Shown here in pieces: positions 10,369-22,117 of a DNA stretch of 64,000 nucleotides. The stretch is from Aurelia coerulea. Taxonomy: Eukaryota; Cnidaria; Scyphozoa; Semaeostomeae; Ulmaridae. Below the pieces are notes generated by a model. It worked only from the letters and a program-made list of their open reading frames with translations. It did no database searches and had not been told where the DNA came from. Location of the stretch: positions 10,989,001-11,053,000 of the forward strand of contig CM076955.1 of assembly GCA_039566865.1 (NCBI GenBank), written 5' to 3'. Both the position numbers and the translations under genes were made by a program. How positions within the stretch are numbered: the stretch's first letter is position 1; every line of letters starts with the position of its first letter.

Positions 10369-10455
10369 GTCAGTATAGAATTCCTGTCTGAACTGACCGT
10401 TTTCTTAAAGTATTGACAATAGTATATTTCTTTGTTTTCAAAAAAACATAACCTA

Positions 10456-10673
10456 CAATCATGGACAAAATTGTTGAGAAAAATATCCGCTTTCACAGAG
10501 TGCAACGACTTGTGATAGCACTTCGATATCATACCCCGCTATCGGCCCCCCTCCCCCCCATTCAATGTTGGGTATATTTTTGGAGCAAGGCAGCAAACTG
10601 CAGCTATAGTTACCAACATTGAACGGGGGGGAGGGGGGATCAGATTTTTCTCAACATATTATGTCCAAGATTG
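10456..10673. repeat. TDR, element 1, left terminus of the right array
   Basis: The 218-bp palindromic module has TA and foreign DNA on its left and body sequence (TCTGAATTC) on its right. The outer end is CAATCATGGACAAAATTGTT and the inner end is the reverse complement of CAATCTTGGACATAATATG. Confidence 0.92.
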
Positions 10674-11286
10674 TCTGAATTCTTCAGAAAAGAGACTTGG
10701 AAGTTTTCAGCAGAAAACTTCTAACACTGGTGGTGTACTGGGAGAAGACACATTGTCCTGCGAAGGAAACATGTTAATTCTATAATAGCAGTGTTCTCAA
10801 ATAAGATTTTGATATTTTTAAGAAAAACACCCCATTCTATATTTTCATGGTTATTAAATTAGTTGCTATTTTCATATCCACGATCAGAAGGCATCAATAC
10901 ATTTAGAGTTGAATGTGTGCAACATGGCATAGAGACCCCCTAGAGTCCAGTTTTCAACTTTCTTAGCATGTTCTGTATATTCAGGGAATACTATTACAGT
11001 TGGGGTTGCAAGTGGGAAGCGGAGGGTGGGATACGGTGGGGGACTTTATGTCCCCCATCATTTCTTGGCATTGAGAAAAGCAATGTCAAGCTTACATGGA
11101 TATATTCTATTCTCTATTAAGTTGCTGCCTCAACTGATACTCTTTTTTCCTTGAAAATATGTCTGCACTGCCGCATTTGTAGGTGGGGGCTGGGGTTACT
11201 ATCTTCTAAAATTAGATCAAGATGAAAACAGTATACATGAAGTACCTCTGCATTGCGCACTAAGAATTGTTTACACTTAGGCCAAA
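10674..11286 (+). other. Transposase leader, body 1
   Basis: The stretch is 613 bp with no coding content. The intact hairpin TGGGGGAC-tttat-GTCCCCCA lies at 11037-11057. It is probably the promoter and 5' UTR of the transposase gene. Confidence 0.5.
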
Positions 11287-12378
11287 ATGGTGTTTACACG
11301 AAGTGTCCCATCGCAGTTATCGATATACTGGAGGTACCTGCATGCAGAGAAGAGTATTCCAATAAAGGAAATAATTACAAGGTATCCTGGATATTCTGCT
11401 GCGACTATATATCGTCATTGTAAGAAGGAAGTGTCGACTACTGGCAAAAGTGATAGACGTAAAAGAAATGTCGGTAGGCCTAAGCTTCTGACTGAAAGAG
11501 ATGGAAGGAACATCATGAGATCTATTCGCCACCTAAGAGAGATGTCAGGGAGGTTCTCATCACGTAGAGTGAAACTGGAAGCTGGTCTTCAAGGCGTGTC
11601 AGACCGCACAGTTCGAAGACATTTAAACAAACGAGGGTACTTCTACCTGCAAAGTAGGAAGAAAGGCTTAATGTCAAAGGTTGACCGGGTGAGACGTGTT
11701 AAATTTGCAAAGAACATGCTGAAGAAATATCCAAAAGACGTATGGTGCAACCAGATTGCATTCTATTTGGATGGGGTTAGTTTCGTGCATAAGAGGAATC
11801 CAGCTGATCAAGCAAAAGCACCATCAGGGCGGATTTGGCGACAAAAATCAGAGGGACTCGTACAAGGCTGTACAAGTAAGGGAAGTAAAGTTGGTGCTGG
11901 GGGTAAAGTTGCACATTTTATGGCAGCCATATCATATGGAAAAGGCTTTATAATCTGTGAACAGTATGACAAAATGAACGGACCATATTTCTCTTCATTC
12001 ATTGACAGAAATTTCAGTTACATGTTTCAAGTGAGTTGCAATCCAAGCTCAAATATTTTTATTCAAGATGGAGATCCAAGTCAGAATTCACAACTTGCAA
12101 AAGCCAGTATGGAGAAATGTGGTGCTAAGTTACTGCCAATTCCTCCAAGAAGTCCAGATCTTAATCCTATTGAGAACATCTTTCACATTGTTCGTACACA
12201 GTTAGCAGATGATGCAATAAAAAATAACATAGAGAATGAAACATTTGAACAGTTCAGTGAGCGTGCAAGAGGCTGCATGCTTAATTTCTCAGTAGCAGTT
12301 ATTGATAGAACAATAGACTCGATGCAGAGACGAATGCATATTCTGGCAAAAAATAATGGTGAACGACTGAAATACTAA
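11287..12378 (+). CDS. DD34E transposase, body 1
   Basis: The complete 363-residue transposase has all three catalytic acidic residues (D162, D261, E296) and is identical in translation to 3857-4948. The start is the first ATG after the leader (gccaaaATGG). The stop is followed by 727 bp shared with the convergent Rep gene. No frameshift or stop is present. Confidence 0.92.
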   Translation: MVFTRSVPSQLSIYWRYLHAEKSIPIKEIITRYPGYSAATIYRHCKKEVSTTGKSDRRKRNVGRPKLLTERDGRNIMRSIRHLREMSGRFSSRRVKLEAGLQGVSDRTVRRHLNKRGYFYLQSRKKGLMSKVDRVRRVKFAKNMLKKYPKDVWCNQIAFYLDGVSFVHKRNPADQAKAPSGRIWRQKSEGLVQGCTSKGSKVGAGGKVAHFMAAISYGKGFIICEQYDKMNGPYFSSFIDRNFSYMFQVSCNPSSNIFIQDGDPSQNSQLAKASMEKCGAKLLPIPPRSPDLNPIENIFHIVRTQLADDAIKNNIENETFEQFSERARGCMLNFSVAVIDRTIDSMQRRMHILAKNNGERLKY

Positions 12379-12453
12379 AAGTGTTGGTGAGCAAAGTTAG
12401 TTTGCTTCACATAATAGTGCGGTTATAATGGATTATCTATTCACATATACTGA

Positions 12454-12884
12454 ACATATTACCACTCATTTTACCGCACATTTTACCGCACATTTTACCG
12501 ACAGAATAATAGATATTTCCAATGGACACAATAGCATTTAAAAATTACTTTCTGTGCATTTCCATGTATATAGTCTGTATCCATATCCTAACAAACAAAC
12601 AAATGAGAAATATATCATATCAACAATTTTTGAACAGTTTACCACCAGAAGTATTAATAAGGAAGTTCAATAGATCAATTCTTATTTTATATTTATGGTG
12701 GTAAACTGTGACAATTTCAAGAAGAATTACATTATATGCAAATTACTATTTTCATGCAGTTGAAATTGTTGCACTGTTCGTGAAATATCAAGAGTTTTTA
12801 AATTATCTTAACAAGTCTTTTGAAAAAATTGCTGTTTATGAACGGTAAACTGTGTCGGTAAATTGACGGTAAAATGTCGGTAAA
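12454..12884. promoter_or_regulatory. Candidate origin, body 1
   Basis: This is the mirror image of 3351-3781. ACATATTAC at 12454-12462 is followed by three TTTACCG iterons at 12-bp spacing, then the TTTACCACC hairpin, then four inverted CGGTAAA iterons up to 12884. Conservation in every unit supports function. Confidence 0.6.
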
Positions 12885-13105
12885 ATGTCATATGAAATCC
12901 ATACTTATGCAGGCAATAACTAAGCAGTAATTTCAGGATGTTTCATTGGTTACCTTAACTCATTGTGTTGTTGCAAGGGGTATCAACAAGGGCACATAAA
13001 TGGGCGTGGTCTCCCATAAAATGGGTGCGCCCACATTGAAAATTTCATGACTTTTTCAACCCTTTCATTCATTCCAATAAATGGTCAGCTGTGCCCCTGG
13101 CAACT

Positions 13106-14446
13106 TCACTTGTCAAGAATTAGATGGGCAAAACATGTACCACATGGTGCTATATCTCTCTGCCTACTTTCTGGAATCTGTTTCCAAAATGAAAACACCT
13201 TCCAGCGCACTTCCATCATTTCAGTCTCTCTCTCATTTATAGCACCCTGTGATACGAATCTAATTCTTGAGCTGGACGTGCAAAAAATTGGTGTGTCCCT
13301 ATCAAGTACCAAGTCCTTTGCAAAGTGTGTCTTCGGTGCAGATAAGTGTACAGGTTGCCCTTCAAGCATCTGCAACAGGTCATGCCAAGGAATAATATGC
13401 GCACTCCATCGAAAGTCCTTGAGAATAATTATTTCCGCACTTTCGGCACCAACCCATGCAAACGTGGTTGATGCTGGATTTACAAAGCAATTGTACATCA
13501 GGCTTAGTGGCTGTAAAATGAATGTCTTCCCACAATTTGCTGGCCCAACAATCATCAAGTTCCTGTACTTGCCACGCCCCTTTTCAAGCAGGTTCAGGAC
13601 AGCTGCTCTAAATTCTACGATTTCAATGTCATTGTTACTCAGCACTTCAATAGCTGCAGCGAGCCATTTGCCCCTACAATCACCCACACATTCTCTCCCC
13701 AGGAAGCCTCTCATAATTTCCATTCTGCTCGTTTTATTGCGCACCATTTGCTCCTTTGCACCATGCATTTCCCATGTGGTTTCGATCAGCTCATTTACTT
13801 TCTTCACCCCTCTATTTAAAACAAACTCCATCAAATGAAAGTTCCCTTCTGTTTTCTGGGCATGTGAAAGTTGAAGCAGCTCTATTCGCGTATGAATTTT
13901 TTTGGACACAATTATCCCTGCCACGTCTATGTTGGTCAGCTTCTTCTGCTTTTTACCACGTCGAGAACGCTTTTCTTTGGGTGCTTCCCGTTGGTCAATT
14001 TTCTGTCTCCTCGCTCGAATAGCAGCTTTGGTCCTTGGCGGTGCACAAGTTTTGAAGTCAGGATGTTCTTCGCTTTCTACATACTCACTATCTTCTTTTC
14101 TAAGGTAGTCCCAGGCATCATAATACATGTCATGCCTTGATGAGAAATTAACAACGATCCCATGCTCATTTTTTAACCGATTCTTTGTCGCTTTCCACCT
14201 CTGTGGGCGTGTCAGTTTTACTGCCAAGTGGTAATGAAATCCTTCTTCCTCATGCGCTTCCCGACAACAGACGCATGATTTCACCTTCACTTTCCCTTCG
14301 TTGAATGCGTTAACTACAGCTGTTGCAAATTTTTCTCTCGTTGGAAATCTGCTTAAATCCGCTTGACTGTATGTTATAAGATATACTGACCGTGCCCTCC
14401 GTGTATGTAAAAGCTCCTCAGATTCATCGGTATGCATTGTAGCCAT
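13106..14446 (-). CDS. Rep (HUH + SF3 helicase), body 1
   Basis: An intact 446-residue copy with H71/H73, Y114-K117 and the GPANCGKT Walker A. Its start lies 515 bp from the next TDR. A 263-codon open frame on the opposite strand (13047-13838) covers its helicase half and is treated as a shadow. Confidence 0.85.
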   Translation of the reverse strand: MATMHTDESEELLHTRRARSVYLITYSQADLSRFPTREKFATAVVNAFNEGKVKVKSCVCCREAHEEEGFHYHLAVKLTRPQRWKATKNRLKNEHGIVVNFSSRHDMYYDAWDYLRKEDSEYVESEEHPDFKTCAPPRTKAAIRARRQKIDQREAPKEKRSRRGKKQKKLTNIDVAGIIVSKKIHTRIELLQLSHAQKTEGNFHLMEFVLNRGVKKVNELIETTWEMHGAKEQMVRNKTSRMEIMRGFLGRECVGDCRGKWLAAAIEVLSNNDIEIVEFRAAVLNLLEKGRGKYRNLMIVGPANCGKTFILQPLSLMYNCFVNPASTTFAWVGAESAEIIILKDFRWSAHIIPWHDLLQMLEGQPVHLSAPKTHFAKDLVLDRDTPIFCTSSSRIRFVSQGAINERETEMMEVRWKVFSFWKQIPESRQRDIAPCGTCFAHLILDK

Positions 14447-14961
14447 AGTAGAATTTGGTTAACTGTAGAACGTACTCTTATGAAATCTTCTAATAAAGAG
14501 CGACAGTGTAGACGACATGCAAAATCGTTTGTGTATTCGTATCAACAGTTTTTTACCTACTGTATGCCATGTTGCTTCCTTTCATAGATCTCCTACTTGT
14601 GATTCCTTTGATTTGTGACGTCAATTAGTCCATTGCTGTTTACAACAATAATCGCTATTCTAGCATAAACAGATGCCTAAATTACTGTTTCATAACTTCT
14701 ATTCAATGACCAACCTCAAATGATTTCTATTGTCATTTCTAAAGCAAGCAGATATAAGAATAGTACTCAGCTCATGACGTCACATAAGCCATAGCCTTTT
14801 GCAAGGAATGAATGATAATGACTGAATCAAAAGAGTGTCAAAAGTCTTTCTTCCCCGCCCTCGTTAGAAATACCTCGCACAACATAAAAATAACGTTGTT
14901 TGAAAAACGTAACACGCCATCCTATCTTCTCCTCTCTCAAATTTTTTTCACAATTTTCAGA
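14447..14961 (-). promoter_or_regulatory. Rep leader with CRE-like sites, body 1
   Basis: TGACGTCA lies at 14616-14623 and 14775-14782, upstream of the minus-strand Rep. Otherwise the region is AT-rich and non-coding; a 69-codon frame at 14812-15021 runs into the TDR and is not convincing. Confidence 0.45.
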
Positions 14962-15179
14962 CAATCATGGACAAAATTGTTGAGAAAAATATCCGCTTTC
15001 ACAGAGTGCAACGACTTGTGATAGCACTTCGATATCATACCCCGCTATCGGCCCCCCTCCCCCCCATTCAATGTTGGGTATATTTTTGGAGCAAGGCAGC
15101 AAACTGCAGCTATAGTTACCAACATTGAACGGGGGGGAGGGGGGATCAGATTTTTCTCAACATATTATGTCCAAGATTG
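14962..15179. repeat. TDR between bodies 1 and 2
   Basis: The 218-bp module is flanked by TTTTCAGA on the left and TCTGAATTC on the right. It is identical in sequence to the terminal copy at 10456-10673 where compared. Confidence 0.92.
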
Positions 15180-15792
15180 TCTGAATTCTTCAGAAAAGAG
15201 ACTTGGAAGTTTTCAGCAGAAAACTTCTAACACTGGTGGTGTACTGGGAGAAGACACATTGTCCTGCGAAGGAAACATGTTAATTCTATAATAGCAGTGT
15301 TCTCAAATAAGATTTTGATATTTTTAAGAAAAACACCCCATTCTATATTTTCATGGTTATTAAATTAGTTGCTATTTTCATATCCACGATCAGAAGGCAT
15401 CAATACATTTAGAGTTGAATGTGTGCAACATGGCATAGAGACCCCCTAGAGTCCAGTTTTCAACTTTCTTAGCATGTTCTGTATATTCAGGGAATACTAT
15501 TACAGTTGGGGTTGCAAGTGGGAAGCGGAGGGTGGGATACGGTGGGGGACTTTATGTCCCCCATCATTTCTTGGCATTGAGAAAAGCAATGTCAAGCTTA
15601 CATGGATATATTCTATTCTCTATTAAGTTGCTGCCTCAACTGATACTCTTTTTTCCTTGAAAATATGTCTGCACTGCCGCATTTGTAGGTGGGGGCTGGG
15701 GTTACTATCTTCTAAAATTAGATCAAGATGAAAACAGTATACATGAAGTACCTCTGCATTGCGCACTAAGAATTGTTTACACTTAGGCCAAA
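15180..15792 (+). other. Transposase leader, body 2
   Basis: It is the same as the body 1 leader, including the GGGGGAC hairpin, and non-coding. Confidence 0.5.
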
Positions 15793-16884
15793 ATGGTGTT
15801 TACACGAAGTGTCCCATCGCAGTTATCGATATACTGGAGGTACCTGCATGCAGAGAAGAGTATTCCAATAAAGGAAATAATTACAAGGTATCCTGGATAT
15901 TCTGCTGCGACTATATATCGTCATTGTAAGAAGGAAGTGTCGACTACTGGCAAAAGTGATAGACGTAAAAGAAATGTCGGTAGGCCTAAGCTTCTGACTG
16001 AAAGAGATGGAAGGAACATCATGAGATCTATTCGCCACCTAAGAGAGATGTCAGGGAGGTTCTCATCACGTAGAGTGAAACTGGAAGCTGGTCTTCAAGG
16101 CGTGTCAGACCGCACAGTTCGAAGACATTTAAACAAACGAGGGTACTTCTACCTGCAAAGTAGGAAGAAAGGCTTAATGTCAAAGGTTGACCGGGTGAGA
16201 CGTGTTAAATTTGCAAAGAACATGCTGAAGAAATATCCAAAAGACGTATGGTGCAACCAGATTGCATTCTATTTGGATGGGGTTAGTTTCGTGCATAAGA
16301 GGAATCCAGCTGATCAAGCAAAAGCACCATCAGGGCGGATTTGGCGACAAAAATCAGAGGGACTCGTACAAGGCTGTACAAGTAAGGGAAGTAAAGTTGG
16401 TGCTGGGGGTAAAGTTGCACATTTTATGGCAGCCATATCATATGGAAAAGGCTTTATAATCTGTGAACAGTATGACAAAATGAACGGACCATATTTCTCT
16501 TCATTCATTGACAGAAATTTCAGTTACATGTTTCAAGTGAGTTGCAATCCAAGCTCAAATATTTTTATTCAAGATGGAGATCCAAGTCAGAATTCACAAC
16601 TTGCAAAAGCCAGTATGGAGAAATGTGGTGCTAAGTTACTGCCAATTCCTCCAAGAAGTCCAGATCTTAATCCTATTGAGAACATCTTTCACATTGTTCG
16701 TACACAGTTAGCAGATGATGCAATAAAAAATAACATAGAGAATGAAACATTTGAACAGTTCAGTGAGCGTGCAAGAGGCTGCATGCTTAATTTCTCAGTA
16801 GCAGTTATTGATAGAACAATAGACTCGATGCAGAGACGAATGCATATTCTGGCAAAAAATAATGGTGAACGACTGAAATACTAA
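15793..16884 (+). CDS. DD34E transposase, body 2
   Basis: A second intact copy in the right array, exactly 4,506 bp from the first and identical in translation, with the DD34E catalytic set intact. Confidence 0.92.
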   Translation: MVFTRSVPSQLSIYWRYLHAEKSIPIKEIITRYPGYSAATIYRHCKKEVSTTGKSDRRKRNVGRPKLLTERDGRNIMRSIRHLREMSGRFSSRRVKLEAGLQGVSDRTVRRHLNKRGYFYLQSRKKGLMSKVDRVRRVKFAKNMLKKYPKDVWCNQIAFYLDGVSFVHKRNPADQAKAPSGRIWRQKSEGLVQGCTSKGSKVGAGGKVAHFMAAISYGKGFIICEQYDKMNGPYFSSFIDRNFSYMFQVSCNPSSNIFIQDGDPSQNSQLAKASMEKCGAKLLPIPPRSPDLNPIENIFHIVRTQLADDAIKNNIENETFEQFSERARGCMLNFSVAVIDRTIDSMQRRMHILAKNNGERLKY

Positions 16885-16959
16885 AAGTGTTGGTGAGCAA
16901 AGTTAGTTTGCTTCACATAATAGTGCGGTTATAATGGATTATCTATTCACATATACTGA

Positions 16960-17390
16960 ACATATTACCACTCATTTTACCGCACATTTTACCGCACATT
17001 TTACCGACAGAATAATAGATATTTCCAATGGACACAATAGCATTTAAAAATTACTTTCTGTGCATTTCCATGTATATAGTCTGTATCCATATCCTAACAA
17101 ACAAACAAATGAGAAATATATCATATCAACAATTTTTGAACAGTTTACCACCAGAAGTATTAATAAGGAAGTTCAATAGATCAATTCTTATTTTATATTT
17201 ATGGTGGTAAACTGTGACAATTTCAAGAAGAATTACATTATATGCAAATTACTATTTTCATGCAGTTGAAATTGTTGCACTGTTCGTGAAATATCAAGAG
17301 TTTTTAAATTATCTTAACAAGTCTTTTGAAAAAATTGCTGTTTATGAACGGTAAACTGTGTCGGTAAATTGACGGTAAAATGTCGGTAAA
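16960..17390. promoter_or_regulatory. Candidate origin, body 2
   Basis: Iterons, central hairpin and ACATATTAC (16960-16968) are conserved as in body 1. Confidence 0.6.
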
Positions 17391-17611
17391 ATGTCATATG
17401 AAATCCATACTTATGCAGGCAATAACTAAGCAGTAATTTCAGGATGTTTCATTGGTTACCTTAACTCATTGTGTTGTTGCAAGGGGTATCAACAAGGGCA
17501 CATAAATGGGCGTGGTCTCCCATAAAATGGGTGCGCCCACATTGAAAATTTCATGACTTTTTCAACCCTTTCATTCATTCCAATAAATGGTCAGCTGTGC
17601 CCCTGGCAACT

Positions 17612-18952
17612 TCACTTGTCAAGAATTAGATGGGCAAAACATGTACCACATGGTGCTATATCTCTCTGCCTACTTTCTGGAATCTGTTTCCAAAATGAAA
17701 ACACCTTCCAGCGCACTTCCATCATTTCAGTCTCTCTCTCATTTATAGCACCCTGTGATACGAATCTAATTCTTGAGCTGGACGTGCAAAAAATTGGTGT
17801 GTCCCTATCAAGTACCAAGTCCTTTGCAAAGTGTGTCTTCGGTGCAGATAAGTGTACAGGTTGCCCTTCAAGCATCTGCAACAGGTCATGCCAAGGAATA
17901 ATATGCGCACTCCATCGAAAGTCCTTGAGAATAATTATTTCCGCACTTTCGGCACCAACCCATGCAAACGTGGTTGATGCTGGATTTACAAAGCAATTGT
18001 ACATCAGGCTTAGTGGCTGTAAAATGAATGTCTTCCCACAATTTGCTGGCCCAACAATCATCAAGTTCCTGTACTTGCCACGCCCCTTTTCAAGCAGGTT
18101 CAGGACAGCTGCTCTAAATTCTACGATTTCAATGTCATTGTTACTCAGCACTTCAATAGCTGCAGCGAGCCATTTGCCCCTACAATCACCCACACATTCT
18201 CTCCCCAGGAAGCCTCTCATAATTTCCATTCTGCTCGTTTTATTGCGCACCATTTGCTCCTTTGCACCATGCATTTCCCATGTGGTTTCGATCAGCTCAT
18301 TTACTTTCTTCACCCCTCTATTTAAAACAAACTCCATCAAATGAAAGTTCCCTTCTGTTTTCTGGGCATGTGAAAGTTGAAGCAGCTCTATTCGCGTATG
18401 AATTTTTTTGGACACAATTATCCCTGCCACGTCTATGTTGGTCAGCTTCTTCTGCTTTTTACCACGTCGAGAACGCTTTTCTTTGGGTGCTTCCCGTTGG
18501 TCAATTTTCTGTCTCCTCGCTCGAATAGCAGCTTTGGTCCTTGGCGGTGCACAAGTTTTGAAGTCAGGATGTTCTTCGCTTTCTACATACTCACTATCTT
18601 CTTTTCTAAGGTAGTCCCAGGCATCATAATACATGTCATGCCTTGATGAGAAATTAACAACGATCCCATGCTCATTTTTTAACCGATTCTTTGTCGCTTT
18701 CCACCTCTGTGGGCGTGTCAGTTTTACTGCCAAGTGGTAATGAAATCCTTCTTCCTCATGCGCTTCCCGACAACAGACGCATGATTTCACCTTCACTTTC
18801 CCTTCGTTGAATGCGTTAACTACAGCTGTTGCAAATTTTTCTCTCGTTGGAAATCTGCTTAAATCCGCTTGACTGTATGTTATAAGATATACTGACCGTG
18901 CCCTCCGTGTATGTAAAAGCTCCTCAGATTCATCGGTATGCATTGTAGCCAT
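17612..18952 (-). CDS. Rep (HUH + SF3 helicase), body 2
   Basis: An intact 446-residue copy, identical in translation to the other three. It converges with the body 2 transposase. Confidence 0.85.
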   Translation of the reverse strand: MATMHTDESEELLHTRRARSVYLITYSQADLSRFPTREKFATAVVNAFNEGKVKVKSCVCCREAHEEEGFHYHLAVKLTRPQRWKATKNRLKNEHGIVVNFSSRHDMYYDAWDYLRKEDSEYVESEEHPDFKTCAPPRTKAAIRARRQKIDQREAPKEKRSRRGKKQKKLTNIDVAGIIVSKKIHTRIELLQLSHAQKTEGNFHLMEFVLNRGVKKVNELIETTWEMHGAKEQMVRNKTSRMEIMRGFLGRECVGDCRGKWLAAAIEVLSNNDIEIVEFRAAVLNLLEKGRGKYRNLMIVGPANCGKTFILQPLSLMYNCFVNPASTTFAWVGAESAEIIILKDFRWSAHIIPWHDLLQMLEGQPVHLSAPKTHFAKDLVLDRDTPIFCTSSSRIRFVSQGAINERETEMMEVRWKVFSFWKQIPESRQRDIAPCGTCFAHLILDK

Positions 18953-19467
18953 AGTAGAATTTGGTTAACTGTAGAACGTACTCTTATGAAATCTTCTAAT
19001 AAAGAGCGACAGTGTAGACGACATGCAAAATCGTTTGTGTATTCGTATCAACAGTTTTTTACCTACTGTATGCCATGTTGCTTCCTTTCATAGATCTCCT
19101 ACTTGTGATTCCTTTGATTTGTGACGTCAATTAGTCCATTGCTGTTTACAACAATAATCGCTATTCTAGCATAAACAGATGCCTAAATTACTGTTTCATA
19201 ACTTCTATTCAATGACCAACCTCAAATGATTTCTATTGTCATTTCTAAAGCAAGCAGATATAAGAATAGTACTCAGCTCATGACGTCACATAAGCCATAG
19301 CCTTTTGCAAGGAATGAATGATAATGACTGAATCAAAAGAGTGTCAAAAGTCTTTCTTCCCCGCCCTCGTTAGAAATACCTCGCACAACATAAAAATAAC
19401 GTTGTTTGAAAAACGTAACACGCCATCCTATCTTCTCCTCTCTCAAATTTTTTTCACAATTTTCAGA
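18953..19467 (-). promoter_or_regulatory. Rep leader, body 2
   Basis: The two TGACGTCA sites recur (near 19122 and 19281). No other signal was recognised. Confidence 0.4.
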
Positions 19468-19685
19468 CAATCATGGACAAAATTGTTGAGAAAAATATCC
19501 GCTTTCACAGAGTGCAACGACTTGTGATAGCACTTCGATATCATACCCCGCTATCGGCCCCCCTCCCCCCCATTCAATGTTGGGTATATTTTTGGAGCAA
19601 GGCAGCAAACTGCAGCTATAGTTACCAACATTGAACGGGGGGGAGGGGGGATCAGATTTTTCTCAACATATTATGTCCAAGATTG
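19468..19685. repeat. TDR between bodies 2 and 3
   Basis: The 218-bp module, with internal flanks TTCAGA and TCTGAA as at 14962-15179. Confidence 0.92.
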
Positions 19686-20298
19686 TCTGAATTCTTCAGA
19701 AAAGAGACTTGGAAGTTTTCAGCAGAAAACTTCTAACACTGGTGGTGTACTGGGAGAAGACACATTGTCCTGCGAAGGAAACATGTTAATTCTATAATAG
19801 CAGTGTTCTCAAATAAGATTTTGATATTTTTAAGAAAAACACCCCATTCTATATTTTCATGGTTATTAAATTAGTTGCTATTTTCATATCCACGATCAGA
19901 AGGCATCAATACATTTAGAGTTGAATGTGTGCAACATGGCATAGAGACCCCCTAGAGTCCAGTTTTCAACTTTCTTAGCATGTTCTGTATATTCAGGGAA
20001 TACTATTACAGTTGGGGTTGCAAGTGGGAAGCGGAGGGTGGGATACGGTGGGGGACTTTATGTCCCCCATCATTTCTTGGCATTGAGAAAAGCAATGTCA
20101 AGCTTACATGGATATATTCTATTCTCTATTAAGTTGCTGCCTCAACTGATACTCTTTTTTCCTTGAAAATATGTCTGCACTGCCGCATTTGTAGGTGGGG
20201 GCTGGGGTTACTATCTTCTAAAATTAGATCAAGATGAAAACAGTATACATGAAGTACCTCTGCATTGCGCACTAAGAATTGTTTACACTTAGGCCAAA
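19686..20298 (+). other. Transposase leader, body 3
   Basis: Non-coding, with the hairpin retained, the same as in bodies 1 and 2. Confidence 0.5.
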
Positions 20299-21390
20299 AT
20301 GGTGTTTACACGAAGTGTCCCATCGCAGTTATCGATATACTGGAGGTACCTGCATGCAGAGAAGAGTATTCCAATAAAGGAAATAATTACAAGGTATCCT
20401 GGATATTCTGCTGCGACTATATATCGTCATTGTAAGAAGGAAGTGTCGACTACTGGCAAAAGTGATAGACGTAAAAGAAATGTCGGTAGGCCTAAGCTTC
20501 TGACTGAAAGAGATGGAAGGAACATCATGAGATCTATTCGCCACCTAAGAGAGATGTCAGGGAGGTTCTCATCACGTAGAGTGAAACTGGAAGCTGGTCT
20601 TCAAGGCGTGTCAGACCGCACAGTTCGAAGACATTTAAACAAACGAGGGTACTTCTACCTGCAAAGTAGGAAGAAAGGCTTAATGTCAAAGGTTGACCGG
20701 GTGAGACGTGTTAAATTTGCAAAGAACATGCTGAAGAAATATCCAAAAGACGTATGGTGCAACCAGATTGCATTCTATTTGGATGGGGTTAGTTTCGTGC
20801 ATAAGAGGAATCCAGCTGATCAAGCAAAAGCACCATCAGGGCGGATTTGGCGACAAAAATCAGAGGGACTCGTACAAGGCTGTACAAGTAAGGGAAGTAA
20901 AGTTGGTGCTGGGGGTAAAGTTGCACATTTTATGGCAGCCATATCATATGGAAAAGGCTTTATAATCTGTGAACAGTATGACAAAATGAACGGACCATAT
21001 TTCTCTTCATTCATTGACAGAAATTTCAGTTACATGTTTCAAGTGAGTTGCAATCCAAGCTCAAATATTTTTATTCAAGATGGAGATCCAAGTCAGAATT
21101 CACAACTTGCAAAAGCCAGTATGGAGAAATGTGGTGCTAAGTTACTGCCAATTCCTCCAAGAAGTCCAGATCTTAATCCTATTGAGAACATCTTTCACAT
21201 TGTTCGTACACAGTTAGCAGATGATGCAATAAAAAATAACATAGAGAATGAAACATTTGAACAGTTCAGTGAGCGTGCAAGAGGCTGCATGCTTAATTTC
21301 TCAGTAGCAGTTATTGATAGAACAATAGACTCGATGCAGAGACGAATGCATATTCTGGCAAAAAATAATGGTGAACGACTGAAATACTAA
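20299..21390 (+). CDS. DD34E transposase, body 3
   Basis: The third intact transposase copy in the right array, identical in translation and ending 76 bp before the nick-site-like ACATATTAC. Confidence 0.92.
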   Translation: MVFTRSVPSQLSIYWRYLHAEKSIPIKEIITRYPGYSAATIYRHCKKEVSTTGKSDRRKRNVGRPKLLTERDGRNIMRSIRHLREMSGRFSSRRVKLEAGLQGVSDRTVRRHLNKRGYFYLQSRKKGLMSKVDRVRRVKFAKNMLKKYPKDVWCNQIAFYLDGVSFVHKRNPADQAKAPSGRIWRQKSEGLVQGCTSKGSKVGAGGKVAHFMAAISYGKGFIICEQYDKMNGPYFSSFIDRNFSYMFQVSCNPSSNIFIQDGDPSQNSQLAKASMEKCGAKLLPIPPRSPDLNPIENIFHIVRTQLADDAIKNNIENETFEQFSERARGCMLNFSVAVIDRTIDSMQRRMHILAKNNGERLKY

Positions 21391-21465
21391 AAGTGTTGGT
21401 GAGCAAAGTTAGTTTGCTTCACATAATAGTGCGGTTATAATGGATTATCTATTCACATATACTGA

Positions 21466-21896
21466 ACATATTACCACTCATTTTACCGCACATTTTACCG
21501 CACATTTTACCGACAGAATAATAGATATTTCCAATGGACACAATAGCATTTAAAAATTACTTTCTGTGCATTTCCATGTATATAGTCTGTATCCATATCC
21601 TAACAAACAAACAAATGAGAAATATATCATATCAACAATTTTTGAACAGTTTACCACCAGAAGTATTAATAAGGAAGTTCAATAGATCAATTCTTATTTT
21701 ATATTTATGGTGGTAAACTGTGACAATTTCAAGAAGAATTACATTATATGCAAATTACTATTTTCATGCAGTTGAAATTGTTGCACTGTTCGTGAAATAT
21801 CAAGAGTTTTTAAATTATCTTAACAAGTCTTTTGAAAAAATTGCTGTTTATGAACGGTAAACTGTGTCGGTAAATTGACGGTAAAATGTCGGTAAA
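21466..21896. promoter_or_regulatory. Candidate origin, body 3
   Basis: The same inverted TTTACCG/CGGTAAA array and hairpin as in the other units. Confidence 0.6.
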
Positions 21897-22117
21897 ATGT
21901 CATATGAAATCCATACTTATGCAGGCAATAACTAAGCAGTAATTTCAGGATGTTTCATTGGTTACCTTAACTCATTGTGTTGTTGCAAGGGGTATCAACA
22001 AGGGCACATAAATGGGCGTGGTCTCCCATAAAATGGGTGCGCCCACATTGAAAATTTCATGACTTTTTCAACCCTTTCATTCATTCCAATAAATGGTCAG
22101 CTGTGCCCCTGGCAACT

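Noticed and set aside
13047..13838. 263-codon frame opposite the Rep helicase (also at 17553, 22059 and 2397-3188)
   Set aside because: Entirely antisense to a strongly supported Rep domain, no recognisable motif, low-complexity Ser/Leu/Ile composition; a shadow frame.
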